Shown in pieces: positions 1 to 12,800 of a DNA stretch of 64,000 bases. Source of the stretch: Lepraria neglecta (taxonomy: Eukaryota; Ascomycota; Lecanoromycetes; Lecanorales; Stereocaulaceae); NCBI GenBank assembly GCA_033220425.1, contig CM065648.1:3596001-3660000 (forward strand). The letters run 5' to 3'. The notes below the pieces were generated by a model. The model worked only from the letters and a program-made list of their open reading frames with translations, had not been told where the DNA came from and did no database searches. The position numbers and the translations under genes were made by a program. The stretch's first letter is position 1. Every line of letters begins with the position of its first letter.

Positions 1-1240
1 GTCTTCAAGTGGTCTGTTTCTGGCGTGTGGAGAGCATGTCAGGAATTTACATCCTGCTAGCTTCCTTCTTTCGACAAGATTGGCATGGCAGGCTCACGGC
101 AAGGCTCGTGGAAGCGAGCCCTTTCTGGCTAAACCGCTGCCGCCGGGGTCGCCAGAAACGTCGCTACGGCAAGCCTCCGAAGGGCCGGATCTCAGATCTC
201 AGAAGTCTGTCATTGGGCAAGTGAGATCACTTTCACGGTAAGTCGCGGTTGCAGCAGTCACAACAATTCAAGCCCAAAAACATGATAGCTGTTGGCTTCC
301 TAATCATGCCAACATCAAGTCGAGTGCATTACAGAAAGGTGTCACAAGACCATCTACAGTTGTCGTTCATTCTGCTTGTGTGCCACAATTGCCTTATAAC
401 TCGCCACGCACTCTGTTTCAATATTCACGATCTCCTGAAACTAAAGTTGTTTTTTATGTGAACCAACCCTGCAGAGAGCCTTGTCGAGCATGCGTGCGGG
501 CAAGCTTATCAAGCTTACACGTGTCTGACTGCGGTGATTATCGTAGCCGTCGGGCCTCTCCCGTGGTGGACTTCCTGCAGATCATCGATTGTGGTGGTCG
601 AAAAGGTGCAGCGCCGCATCCTCAGCTTCATGTTACAGTGTGTCAGCCTCGGCTATCAGAATAGACGTCGTGAGGGCAGCTTCTGATGTTGTAGGGTTTT
701 TACAACGCCTCAAGAATGGCATTTGAGCCTCAGGGATTCTTTCTATGCCTTACGTGGCTCGGATGAAAACTCACCGAGGAGAGCGAGGGCCGCCCAGCAC
801 GAGAGCTCATTCTGTGACATTCCATCTCGCTAACAATTCCCTACTTTGAATTGCTCCTTTGGGATGAGAACAGCTCGGGAAGACACGTACACCTACGGCA
901 CACAGTAGAGGGCGAAAGCATCGAGAAAGCCACCGCAGGTGATAAGGAATGGAACAGATCAATCCGGACTACGTTCCGTCAGTTGGGTCCTTGATGGGAA
1001 GCCAAATGGATGCGCTCTTGATAGCAGTGCAATTTCTACCACAACGTAGTCGAACGCCCGATCTTTGCTTTATCCTCTATCGTTAAGCAGACGAAGAGGA
1101 CCGACCTATAGCCTCACATAGATATCCCATTTGCGGGTTGAAGGAGCAGAGCATGATCATAGACCACAAGGGACACGGGGAGCACCCTCAAGCTACACAA
1201 CGCTGTTAATGGTGCAAACCGTGAAGTTTAAAAGGCAAAC

Positions 1241-1276
1241 TGCACTACGAACTGTTTATTGACAGTTCACAGTGCA
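1241..1276. repeat. Imperfect inverted repeat
   Basis: Fifteen-base arms (1241-1255 and 1262-1276) are complementary except for two positions and flank a six-base loop. Outside the arms, TTTAAAA (about 1228) and TTTTAAA (about 1276) extend the symmetry with a small bulge. It could be a hairpin or the remains of a miniature element. No function can be assigned. Confidence 0.45.
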
Positions 1277-1489
1277 TTTTAAAGTCAAATAGTTTAACAA
1301 TATAAGTGCGAAATTGAAGCTCCCGACTGGCGGCTAGGCTTGGCGCGTCATCAAGTACTTGCTGCCCTTCCTGTATCTGTCTTCTCTCCTTAGATATGTT
1401 CTCCTAGTCATAATACACCTCTATTGATTCGCTCTGGGCAGGCCCCTGACAACCGATCTCGACACGCAAAGCTCCCAAATATACGGTTA

Positions 1490-1660
1490 CCGTAGTTTTT
1501 AGAGTTAAATATATCTTCTTATACGCTAATCCGAATAGGCCGAGTACTATATCTTACCACTCTAGTATAGTCGCCTCTTTATTTACTAAGAGCTTCCTCT
1601 GCTATTAATAAGGAAAGAGGCTCTTTATAAAGTCTTTTGAATAGTATAGTTAGGTTGACA
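1490..1660. repeat. TpA-rich, RIP-like AT block
   Basis: Composition changes sharply to AT-rich sequence full of TA dinucleotides and short words such as TTTATAAAG, CTATTA and TAATAAG. This differs from the flanking mixed-composition DNA. Similar vocabulary occurs at 16405-16545 and 24370-24725. In filamentous ascomycetes this is the usual look of repeats degraded by repeat-induced point mutation. The source element cannot be identified by eye. Confidence 0.45.
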
Positions 1661-2287
1661 AATGCGGCTAGCCTGCGCTTATACCCGTCAATATCTACAA
1701 ATATCCTCGATCCGTTTCCTGTGTAGGCCCGAAAAAGAGGTACCGGCGTTCAAATGCTGTTCCGTAGAAACCGAAAATGCGAGGATCGGTAGCAATTCGT
1801 TCGAAATTAGTAGCCCGGTCCGGGCGCCAGGGCGTCGTCTGAGGGCGTCGTCATTGCTCGGGTGGGGATCACTTGGCTCTCCTGAGCGCCCGGAGGCCCC
1901 TAGAAGGTTGGTAGCCAGCACGGCGTACAGGTGGATCCCATTGCTGGCCCTTTCCTCTACATTCATAAACAAGTCAAGAACATTTTTTCCAGCGTTTCAA
2001 CATATCTATACTCAAGCTCCGCTGATGATGGAGAAAGCAAATGCCCATGTTGTTGGCAGTACAGCGGATCGATATTGCGGGGTACTTCAGACTTGGCGCA
2101 TCAATGGTCGATTCAAGCTGAACCTGTCAAGCTTGCGCGGCAGGGCCTTTGGTCCGGATCATGGGCTAATGTAAGAAGTGCATCTTGTTGCAATGTCTAC
2201 CCTTCTACTTACGTTCAGATCTTTCTACACACTGTGCACCGCCAATGACGCTCGACTCTCAGTTGATGACGAGCTCCTTCCCAAACA

Positions 2288-4430
2288 ATGGCCCCCCATC
2301 CACAAGACGAAGTCCAGTCTCACAGCCTTAATGACCCAGAGTCGTTCTGGACCCACCAGGCTGAACAACTTCATTGGCATAAGAAGCCTTCCCGGGCGTT
2401 GGCGCTGTCGACGAAGAAGCTCCCTAGCGGCGTCTCCCATCCTTCCTTTAGCTGGTTTCCAGATGGAGAGATATCGACCTCATACAACTGCGTGGACCGG
2501 CATGTAAAGAACGGCAATGGCAATTCGACGGCTATCATATGGGACTCACCTGTCACGGGGAGTAAGGAGAAGTACACCTACAACCAGTTGCTCAGCGAGG
2601 CGGAAACACTTGCTGGAGTACTGCGAGAGGAAGGTGTAAAGAAGGGCGATGTTGTTCTTGTTTATAGTAAGTCATAGCTTAGGTCCGATCATGAACCATT
2701 GCTAACCTCCTCAAGTGCCTATGATACCCGCCGCTTTGTTTGCCATCCTCGCCATAACCCGTATCGGAGCGATCCACGCTGTTGTATTTGGGGGCTTCGC
2801 GCCGGCTTCCCTCGCACAGCGCATCGATTCCTCGAAACCGGTAGCCATAATGACGGCATCATGTGGTATTGAGGGTGCTAAAGGCCCAATGGACTACAAG
2901 CCCTTCATTGAAGAGGCAATAGAAAAGAGCCCTCACAAGCCTGAGCGGGTCATCATATGGCAAAGAGACCAGCTCAGGTGGGACCCTATAATGAAAGAGA
3001 ATGGGGAGAGAAACTGGCAGAGATTAGTGCAAAGTGCCAAAAACAGAGGCCTGAAAGCAGATCCTGTCCCAGTCAAGAGCAACGATGGAATCTACATCAT
3101 CTACACAAGCGGCACGACTGGTCTACCAAAAGGAGTTCTGCGAGAAGCAGGAGGACATGCCGTCGGCCTACACTTCTCGATGAAATACCTGTTCAGCATA
3201 CATGGCCCTGGAGACGTGATGTTCTGCGCTTCAGACATTGGATGGGTTGTCGGACATTCGTACATTTTGTACGCTCCTTTGCTCGCAGGTGCTGCTACAG
3301 TTCTGTTCGAAGGGAAGCCCATTGGTACCCCCAATGCAGGCACATTCTGGCGCATACTCGAAGAATATAAGGTCAACATCCTTTCCACCGCGCCCACTGC
3401 TTTAAGAGCTATCAGGCGAGACGACCCGGAAAACAAGTTCTTCGAAGCTGTTGGCAAGAGAGGCGGCTTGAAACAGTTCAGAGCATTGTTCCTCGCAGGC
3501 GAAAGGAGTGAACCGAGTATAGTGCGCATGTATCAGAGACTTCTCGAGAAATACTGTGTGCCAGGCGCTCAGGTAATCGACAACTGGTGGTCATCCGAAT
3601 CTGGCTCTCCAATCTCCGGTCTCGCCCTCAGAGCCACAACAGGCAAGGACTTCACCACCAAGGACTTCCACAAAGCCCTTCCTCTCAAGCCCGGCTCAGC
3701 AGGCAAACCAATGCCCGGCTTCGACGTCAGGATCGTAGACGACGAAGGCAAGAAGGTTGGACAAGGCAAAATGGGCAATATCGTCCTCGCAATACCACTT
3801 GGCCCCACAGGCTTCACCACTCTCTTCAACGACGAGGAACGATTCTACAAAGGCTATCTGAAACGCTTCGATGGGAAATGGATCGATACCGGTGATGCGG
3901 GCATGATTGATAACGATGGCTACGTGCACGTCATGTCTCGCTCGGACGATATCATCAATGTGGCTGCTCATCGCTTCAGCACTGGTTCAATTGAGCAGGC
4001 TGTTTCTTCTCATCCTAATATTGCTGAATGCTGCGTCGTTGGTATTCCTGATGCTCTCAAAGGCCATCTACCATTCGCTTTCGTTACGCTGTCTACGGTG
4101 GAGCATCCGGATTCTGCTGTGCCGGATGAGAAGCTGTTTAAGGAAGTTCAGAGCTTGATACGCGAACAGATTGGCGCTATAGCTGCTCTCGGGGGGATGA
4201 TCCAAGGCAAAGGAATGATACCGAAGACAAGGTCGGGCAAGACGCTGAGGAGGGTGTTGAGGGAACTGGTCGAGAATGCGGTGCATGGTGAAGTTGAGAA
4301 GGAGGTGCAAGTCCCGGCTACGGTGGAGGATGCGAGTGTTGTGGAGGTAGCAAGGGGGAAGATTACAGAGTACTTCAAGACTAAGGGTGCTGATTTGCAC
4401 AAAGCCACTGAGGAGAGGGCGAAACTGTGA
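2288..4430 (+). CDS. Acyl-CoA synthetase, propionyl-CoA/ACSS3 type, AKL peroxisomal tail
   Basis: Two exons, 2288-2666 and 2716-4430; the 49-base intron splits an ATG codon and gives 697 codons. The enzyme would activate a short acyl acid (acetate or propionate class) to its CoA thioester through an acyl-adenylate. Visible features are the N-terminal ACAS_N region (about 15-60), the AMP-binding loop YTSGTTGLPKG (256-266), the WWSSESGSP motif (417-425), TGD (518-520) and the C-terminal RSGKTLRR whose lysine (635) is the catalytic, acetylatable residue. The GWVVGHSY and EGKPIGTP segments resemble the PrpE/ACSS3 branch more than classical acetyl-CoA synthetase. The last three residues are AKL, an acceptable PTS1, so a peroxisomal site is inferred. 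The gene is convergent with the DnaJ gene, with 223 bases between the stops. Substrate choice is not provable from sequence alone. Confidence 0.85.
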
Positions 4431-4653
4431 AAAGGCGAGGCGAACCACGATATCGCGTTGGGGAGCTTTACGGACGGCGTCTCTGGTTCCTGGGAGAACA
4501 TCAATTGTAATTTTGATGTCTCATTGCACATAGTCGACCACCCATTGTATATAGCACAACAACTCCTAAACAACCTATATCTATTCATCTAATTCCCCTC
4601 CCAAGATTCGACGCCGCGAACCCATACATTAATAATACAACACTTTCAAAATC

Positions 4654-6024
4654 CTACAGCTCACTCTTCCCCTGGGGCGGCGGCCTCCCCTTATCCTTCT
4701 CAAGATTAACCCCAATCTTCTTCCGCCACTTCTCCCATAATGCCCAGAAATCCTTCTCCATACTCTTCTCCACCTGATCCGGCAAGACAACAGTATACTC
4801 GACAAACAACTTCCCATACTCCTCCTCCCCCGCCCTCTCCTGCTCCTGTTCCTGTAACCAAACGGGCATGCCTTCCTGATGCAACACCTCCACCTGTCCA
4901 GGCTGCACAACCTCCCCCCTCTTCCGTCCCAACCTCACAACATGCCCATCCAAATGCGTCAAATTCCTCTCCCAATCACCCATCCACGCCTCTCTCAAAC
5001 TCAAAACCTCCTTCCAAAAAACATCCCTCCCCTTCCGTCGAAAAAATCCCCCATCATCCGTCACCCCCTCCTCAAACCCCGCCTCCTTCTCCCCAACATG
5101 CACCACCAAATCCCCAGCCTCCCAATCCGGACTCTCATCTGCCTCATTCTCATAAACGACCCTCGCCCCCTTCGGCATCCCTTTCTCCACATGCAGCACA
5201 TGCGTGCTCAATTTCTTCACCACCCTGCTCCCACCGCAGACTTTACACGCATGTTTTATCGTTTTGCCTTTGCCAGAGCATTTATCACACTGCATCTGCA
5301 CCTGCTGAAAAATCCCCGGCGCGAGCATGTGTTTCTGCACCACCATTCCCCTCCCCCCACACTGTCCACACTGCTCCACTACCCCATCCGCACTCCCGCT
5401 CCCCTCACACTCCTCGCAAATCTGCTGCTTCTCGATACTAAACTCATGCTCATGCCCCGTATAGAAGTCGCGCAGCGGTACCGAAACTCTGACTTCCATA
5501 TCTGGACCCCTTCGTTGCCCAGATTGATGTCCGAAATGCCCGCTGCCGCCGAAGAAGCGGGAGAAGAGGTCGAAGGGGTCGTGGCCCCCGCCGCCGCCGC
5601 GGCCTTGTTGGTGCTGCTTTAGGCCTTCGTGCCCGTATTGGTCGTAGATGCGGCGGGTTTCGGGGGTGGAGAGGGCGTCGTAGGCTTCGGCTATTTGGAC
5701 GAATTTTTCGGAGGCGGATTCGTTGCCTCTGTCACACAAATCACGGATCAGCTTTTTTCCACTGGAAAACCTTGGGACGCAGGGCGGGGGATTGGGAGTG
5801 GTTGTTAATCGGGGGAGGGGGTGTGAAGAGCAAGCTCACGGATTCTTATCAGGATGGTATTTCTTGCTGAGGAGTCTGTATGCTTTTTTGATATCTCGTT
5901 CTGAGGCTGATTTATCGATGTTGAGGAGTTTGTAGAAATCTTCGGTGCAGAGGGCGAGGGGGAGGAGGCAGCATAGAAGGAAGGTTGGGAGGAGGAGCAT
6001 CTTGAGGGCGGAGATGGGGCGCAA
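4654..6024 (-). CDS. SCJ1: ER-luminal DnaJ co-chaperone, SCJ1-like
   Basis: Two exons on the minus strand, 5840-6024 and 4654-5728, joined in frame across a 111-base intron that interrupts the J domain just after HPDKNP; 419 residues. A hydrophobic signal peptide (about 1-26) leads straight into a J domain (28-90) with HPD at 57-59. A Gly/Phe region with FGGSGHFG follows. Then come four zinc-binding CxxCxGxG-type repeats starting near 166, 182, 209 and 223, and a substrate-binding C-terminal domain. This is the type I DnaJ plan of yeast Scj1, which stimulates the luminal Hsp70 Kar2/BiP in folding and ER-associated degradation. The protein ends in KSEL, a plausible variant of the HDEL/KDEL retrieval signal. 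The long Gly run after the J domain is normal for the family. Confidence 0.9.
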
Positions 6025-9000
6025 GCCTCATGGGCTGCGGTGGGAGAGTGGGATGTCGCTGAAGAGACTGCTATCTAAATTGGATATTATCCAGTTATGG
6101 TAAGGAGTTTAGAAAGCGTCACGATTTCTAATTGTGGAACAAGAACATTGGTTGCATGTGTAACTGTTAAAGCTACCGTGGCTATTTCGCGGGAAAAAAA
6201 AGTTGGGCTTGGCAAGAGATTAGATTTCTAAAAGTACGATTGCAATCCGCAATGCAACTGGTGCAAGGAGGTACCACATTGCAAGATCACGATTGTAAAT
6301 TTTGGTATTCTTCTGTAGTTGAAGATAGTGACATGAAACTCTTCTGCTGTCCTGAAGCTTATTGCGACTTCGAGGTTTAATGCAGGCCGATTCTCGTGCG
6401 AAGCAGTTGGAATCCTTAGTCAGCATTACTATCCCTGTGTGCTGTATTAACTTCCTAAACCTGCGTACTCCTAGCTCATTCTGGCGTGGCCGGCGGCGAG
6501 GAACTTCCGTCAATTCAGCAATAGTGTTGAGGCACTTCACCCTTGATGGGAGTGAACGTTACTCATTTTCGAGGTAGCAACCTGCATCGAAGCAAAGGCA
6601 AGATGAATGCCAAGGACGATATGATACTTCGGCTTTAATCAAGGAAGTGTGAAACGAAAGGAATCTGCATTGGGATCAGGAAACAACGGACCCAAACAAG
6701 TAGGAAAAGTGCGAGTGCGGTGAATGTAGCTGCAGGTGATAGTGATAACAGCAGGCCTATGGGGAGGCTCGCAGATCGCCACCACCTTAGCCCACTTCCA
6801 AACAGCTCTGGGTATTGTCCACTTATTTAGATATTTGCCTTTAATGACCATTAACTCGATAGAGAAGTTCAAAAGGGGATGAACTCGAGAGTCGAGCACG
6901 TCTGAGAGGTCATCCACTCTTCGCAAAGTATTACCTACTCAGGACGCAATCCATTGGACATAGCATCGCAGGGGGCAGCAATAGTAGTAATCAGGAGAAT
7001 ATGAGTAAAGAAAACAATACCGATAGAACTCTAAAAGCAATGATTTGGAGATCTCGCAGTTTGTTTGTATAATTGTATTTGCCGTGTTCCAGGTACACCG
7101 AGATTTTGCAAACCCGATCTCTTACGAAACGTGCTGTAAATGTATCCGCCTATTGGTGTCCATAAAGGCTGAAGTCGTCGGATGAGATGAGATTTCGAGT
7201 GAGCGAGGCCCGAGCGACCGTTGCAAAACAGGCGCATACTCGCATACGTGTCCTGCGAGATGGTTTTGTGGAGACGCCACCTACGCGCAAGGGTGTTTGG
7301 AAAAGCGGACTTAAGAGATCGTGAGGTCGCCATGGCCAGTTGCCATTACATGAGCAGAGGACATCGTAAATCATGAATAATGTGTAATCGTCTTGGCCGG
7401 ACCTTTTCTTTGAGATTGAGTTAGGCCCAACGGGTATACATCTGCTTGCGGAAGTAGACTCGGCACTTGGGCAAGCCTTGGGCAAGCTGTTGGATGACAG
7501 CCAAAGCAGGTTACAAGGGTCTGTTTTACGTAGAGCCGCACAGGTTGTCCTGCATTGTGTTAAGGTTTCTTTAGGTGCAGCAGCTCTATGGGGGCTACTG
7601 CACGCCACCATGCATAGGCAGCATGACATGGCAGACGGTCGCATAGAGTGTAACAAGATGTACTCTGTGCATCTGCACATATAAGAGCCTCGGTCCTTGT
7701 GTCCGGGCTCTTCAATTTTGGTATGCTAATTGCATATGCTTTTAAAAGGTGAGGCGGTGAGTAGCTTATGAGCTAACTAACTTGACTTAGTTTCTTCCAA
7801 ATACTCACAATTGCCGGCTCTACTAACCAGGCTACGATCTGCATTACGAAGAGCTCCCAGCCGCGACTTCATGATCGTCATGCTTCCTTCGTACTGGAAG
7901 AGGAAACTCTTTATTATTATTTCCAGCCTTTTAGGAGAATTGTTCCGTGCTCATATATTAATTCATTTTTCAAAAGCAAGGATGTTTTTCCACTCGTTGG
8001 CAGCTCGTCGGTTCGGAAGCCGGCAATCATGGCAGCGGAGCTTTTGAGATCCGGTGGTTAAAGCGAATCTTGACCGAAGTAGCCATGATTTGCTGCTGGA
8101 CTTCCTGTCCTAAGATGCTGCCCCCACGACTTTGCCCCCACAACCGAATGGAGTTTGTTTGTTTCTGACTACTGACAACTGAAAGTCTGACACTGACAGG
8201 CCGAGCTCTCATGACACTTGCGCACTATGGAGAAAATTTGATTAGGCAAACACTCCACTTGTTAGCATTCCAAAAACCCCCTTGTTGCAAAACGTTGCAC
8301 TTGTCAAAGCTGGGCAGGGCCCCTGGCAGTAGCCGGAGATCTAACCAGAGATCTCACTGTTGAAAAAGGTCTAGACCTTCTACTGCGACATTCCACCTCC
8401 ACTTTCGACAAATTTGGTGACGAAGATGCAGACGGCCGACAGGGCACTAGCCTAAAAAACCATGTGTTAATCAAAAGACTAGACAAGGAATGTAGCACCC
8501 TCGGGACTTTTAGTCTCCGTGGCAAAAGCCTTGGTGCATCAAGGGCATCTGTGGCTCATTTGATGTTGGAAGAAGACATTGAGATTGATTGGCGATTCTA
8601 CTTTCGACCACAAGGTTATCGTTACGTAGTGCTGACCCGAAGCATGGAGGGTCGTGGCGGTGGAGTCGACCAAGCAGATCGCTTGGCAGATGGGGACAAC
8701 CCCTTCTGAACTAGCATTTCCACATTTCGCACACGGCTGGGAAATGGTTTCAAGACAGGCATACTACCTTTTATATATCATTATTCCTATCTCATGAAAC
8801 TAAAGTATACCTATATCCAAGGTTCAGCCGTTATCAGGCTACTATAATAAGGCAAGCAAGGATGTAGTCGCCCCAATCAGTGCTCTCACAAAAGACGCGG
8901 GGCGATTATAGATAGACGTGCGATTGGTTGAGAGTCGGTAAGGGAGTAAGTAAGTAAAAGCAAGCGAGTCGATTGAAGGGTTTGATCGACGAGTGAGGCT

Positions 9001-9813
9001 TGAGGTCGGCTTAAGGGGTAGCCAATAGATTCAACGATTTGCAGAAGCGAAGTAGATTTTAATTGTTCTACCGAGAGGGCATGGCTTGGGGAGGGCCTCT
9101 AAGTTGTAGATCGACTACGTGCTAGCATGCGGACCCCCCTGTCAAGACTATACCTTATTTCAGACCTGGGAGAGCCCAGATCTGCGGGTTGAGCTTGTCA
9201 GGGTACTTTTCCGTGAATGTCCAAAGGACCCAGCACTCCATTAGTACCACCTATGTCGACAAACTGTTGATGGGCCGAAGTAGCCTCAGGGAGATCAGAC
9301 CCAATCTACGGAGTACGTGCAAAAACACACAGACTCATGAGGCCTGCTTAGCCTGGCTTCGCATGACTGAGAGCAGAAGGATCAGGAAGCACTATCCCCC
9401 GCCATTCACTCTGTCTCAGCTACACTACCTTCACCGTCGCTACACCCAACTCCACCATTCCCACCCGCCCTCCTCTTCAACTCGGTAGCGACCTGTCAAA
9501 CGGCTCCCGGAATTATCGGTACGTGTGGGCCCCTCCCCCCCCCATCGGGCCTCACTTCTTTCCCGACGTCCCCCCCAGAGAACCGTTCTGTTCTTGTACG
9601 TACCCCAAAGCATATGCTCACCGCCATTCAGGTCCGTTGTTTGCTCGACAACAGACCTCACACTCTCTCGCCATTCCTGCTCCCGCAAGCCCAGCGCTCA
9701 ACTACCAAAGGTCTGAAGCCGGTCCACAGCCGAGGCGGGGAAAGCTCGAGGCGCGCGCATGCTTGAGGTTGTGGTAGAGCTGATGGATCAGGTCGCCTTG
9801 GTGGGTCGAAGAG
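6025..9813. other. Gene-poor 3.8 kb between divergent genes
   Basis: This stretch separates the divergent DnaJ and Zn2Cys6 genes. Short open frames exist on both strands, but none has a family motif, a plausible intron chain or sustained coding bias. The last 400 bases before 9814 are pyrimidine- and C-rich, including a run of nine C at about 9537, as in many fungal promoters and 5' leaders. No transposon ORF, tRNA or hairpin could be supported. Confidence 0.5.
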
Positions 9814-12800
9814 ATGGACGGAACAGGGCCAGAGCCCAAGCGGCAGCGTCTGGATTATAACGGATCGCAACGACTGCCAGCGGGCCCGCCACCTCCACCG
9901 CAGTCACATAGCCATCCTGGTACACTAACATCTCCACACGCGTACCCACCTCCACAACAGCCGCTTCCGCCTCCATCACCCTACGACGTTGGTCCCCACG
10001 ATCAGAGAAGCCTACCAGACCCTTCACCTCATGCATATGTTCAAGAACATTCTGGTCACAGCACTCCAATTCGCGAGCAAAGGTTTCATCCCGAGTCCAA
10101 CTACTCCCGACGAAACAGCGCCTCTGCTGTCGCAAGGTCACCGGATGGCCATCATCAATATGCGCCTCCTCGCTCCATGAGTACCACTACGGCTGCTGAC
10201 GGTCAGCACTATCCGCCACCACAGCATCAATATCCTGCGGACCCCGGCGGACACGTGCCTGGATATCCTTCGCATGATGCACCATCAAATGGTAGCATGC
10301 ACCACGGTCTTCCCATGCACCCCTACGACCAAGCACACGCCTTTCCGCAACCCCATCCTCTTGAATATACTCACTCACCAGTCACTGCTGGCCCCAATCC
10401 ATATGGTCCAAATCCTTACAGTGTCCCATACGGCGGCCAAGGGGGCTCGAGGCCATTAAAAAAAGGAAATAGGGCAACTCAGGTGAATTCTCTATGATCG
10501 GCTGTTGAAAGAGGCTTGACTAATCCAGTAGGCTTGCGACGTCTGCCGTACGAGAAAGGCCAAATGCGACGAAGGAAGGCCAACATGCGGCTTCTGCCAA
10601 GAGAACAACATGCCTTGCAATTATCAAAGTGTAGCCCCAGCAAAGTACGTGAAAGTATGTCTATCACCGTTCGTGCCCAGATATGCTAACATTTGAACAG
10701 GGCTGACCGCGCAAATCAACAAATCATCGACCAGTTGTCAGCGCACAAAGATGATATAAGAGCCCTCAAGGAAGACTGGGGAGGCAGATTCGATCGTATA
10801 GAACAGATGCTCGAAACAATTGGCGCCGGAAGAGCATTGTCAGCGGAAAATCAAGATGAGAAGCCACCTCTCAAGTTGGAAAGCCCCCCAAGACAGTCGA
10901 CTGGAGATACGAAAGCGGGCCCTTCAAACGCGCTGTTAAGGCCCATGATAAGAGATCAGCCGGCGGTCGATGCAAGTCCTACAGACTCAGCCTCGAACGA
11001 TGCTGTTGCAACGCAAAACAATGCCATATACGTCGAACATGATACAGCGGCTCAAAAGCTGTTTCGCTGGCGCTCAATTAAGCTATTGCTGAGACAAGCC
11101 AAAGAATTGGACTTCTCAGATCGCACCGAAGACTACGTCATGAATTACGAAATGAACAAGGGCGTCTTACGGTTTTATGGAAAAGGTCGTCAAATGCGGG
11201 ACTCTGGATATGCGTCTCAAGCAAGTGCAAGCGCAGCCAGTCCCGCACCAAGTTCAGGCAGCGGACCTGGCAGCGACGAGGCTTCATCGACCGGTAGCCC
11301 AGCCTCTTCACCTGAAAATCTCTGGGGGACTGGATTTGTACCTACTGTTGCGGAACCACGAGCTGTTAGTGATGTCGGCGGCCTCAACGCTGACAACACT
11401 CTGAAGCTTGACCATAAAACCATCAACCGACTTCTCAAAAGCTACTTCGATAATATTCATATTTTACACCCTTTCCTCAAAGAGGGTGAATTGACGCGAC
11501 ACGCGGAACATTTCAAGCAGCGCTACAATCCACACGATCCTAGCTCGTCCAAGGCTTCCTTTGCAGTTCCCGTCGCCACTGACAAACTGCGGGGACCGAA
11601 ACGAAAGCATTCTGATGGCTATTACGGGTCTCAGAGTGAGCCAAGTCTTGCACCAAGTCCTATGAGCTCGAAGATTTTATTAGAGAGGTCACCAGAGACA
11701 GCAATAATACTCCTTGTAATGGCTCTGGGAAGGATTTGTGAATGCAGGGAGCCTCTACCTGGGCCAGTACCAGACAAAGATACCCCAACTTTCACCGTAC
11801 GGCAGTATTCGCCTGTGAGAGGCCAGACAGGCTCGCCACCCGCTACGTACGCAATGCGCCAATCTCCTTCGTCTTCGTCGCACACTACCGGCAACACCTC
11901 CGCGCCATCTCCTATAGGTTTCAGTCGTTTCTCGAATTCCAGCCCAAGGTCATCAGTTGGCGAGCTGCCGGCTGGGGCGAGAAACGTCGATGTGATACCT
12001 GGATTAGCCTACTACGCACAGGCTTCAGACATCCTGGGTAACCTTACTGGCTATCACGAGTTGGTCAATGCGCAATGCTGTCTGCTCGCTGGTCTGTATG
12101 CTGGCCAATTAGCCAATACACTTGAGAGCTTGACCTGGATTCAGTCAGCAAGCAGGATATGCCGCTTCCTCGTAAAAGAGTAAGTTGGTGATGACCCTCC
12201 AATGCGAGTAACTCTGACGTGTCTGCCATAGGCCCGGTTTTAAGAATGTGAGAGAACGAAAGAGAGAGTTGATCAAGCTCGCGTTTTGGTCGAGCCTGCA
12301 ATTAGAAAGGTAATTGTCCCTCAGAAAATGTTGCTTATTTCGGAATTGACTGTCTGCAGTGATATACTGGCTGAACTTGATATCCCTCCAAGTGGGATAC
12401 AAGAAGTCGAAGACGTCCCCTATCCTAAGGGAACCATGGATCAAGGCGACTTTGTCCATGGTGAGACTGACAGACCTGCGGTCATGATTTATTACTCTTT
12501 CCAACTTCATATGCGGAAGCTGCTCAACGACATTCAAAAAGAACTTTATCAAGAGAGTAAGTCGTGAATTTTCTGATACAATCTGGGGTCTGGAGAGAAG
12601 CTTACCGCCTTACAGAGGACGCCAATTTCAAGCGTGCGACTCGGGCCACAAGCCTTTCGAACGCCTTCAATAGTATGATCAATGATTGGAGGGACAGGCT
12701 TCCCGAGAGCCTCCAATGGGAAGACTCGTCACACGTCGCCGACAACATCAACGACGCTCGTCTGCGCGGAAAATTTTACGGTGCACAGTATATCATACAT

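Larger units (their letters stand above)
1..2287. other. Intergenic, no gene recognised
   Basis: No reading frame here shows a recognisable domain, codon bias or splice-linked exon chain. The longest open stretch (about 1662-2174, plus strand) has no family resemblance that I can see. The stretch holds an imperfect inverted repeat near 1241-1276 and a TpA-rich block near 1490-1660. The last few hundred bases before 2288 are presumably the promoter and 5' leader of the acyl-CoA synthetase gene. Confidence 0.5.

Noticed and set aside
1662-2174. Plus-strand 170-codon open frame upstream of the acyl-CoA synthetase
   Set aside because: It begins in the AT-rich block, shows no domain and overlaps equally open frames on both strands.
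12564-12615. Separate start at 12564 within the Zn2Cys6 gene
   Set aside because: This is intron sequence. Joining 12556 to 12616 continues the regulatory domain in frame.
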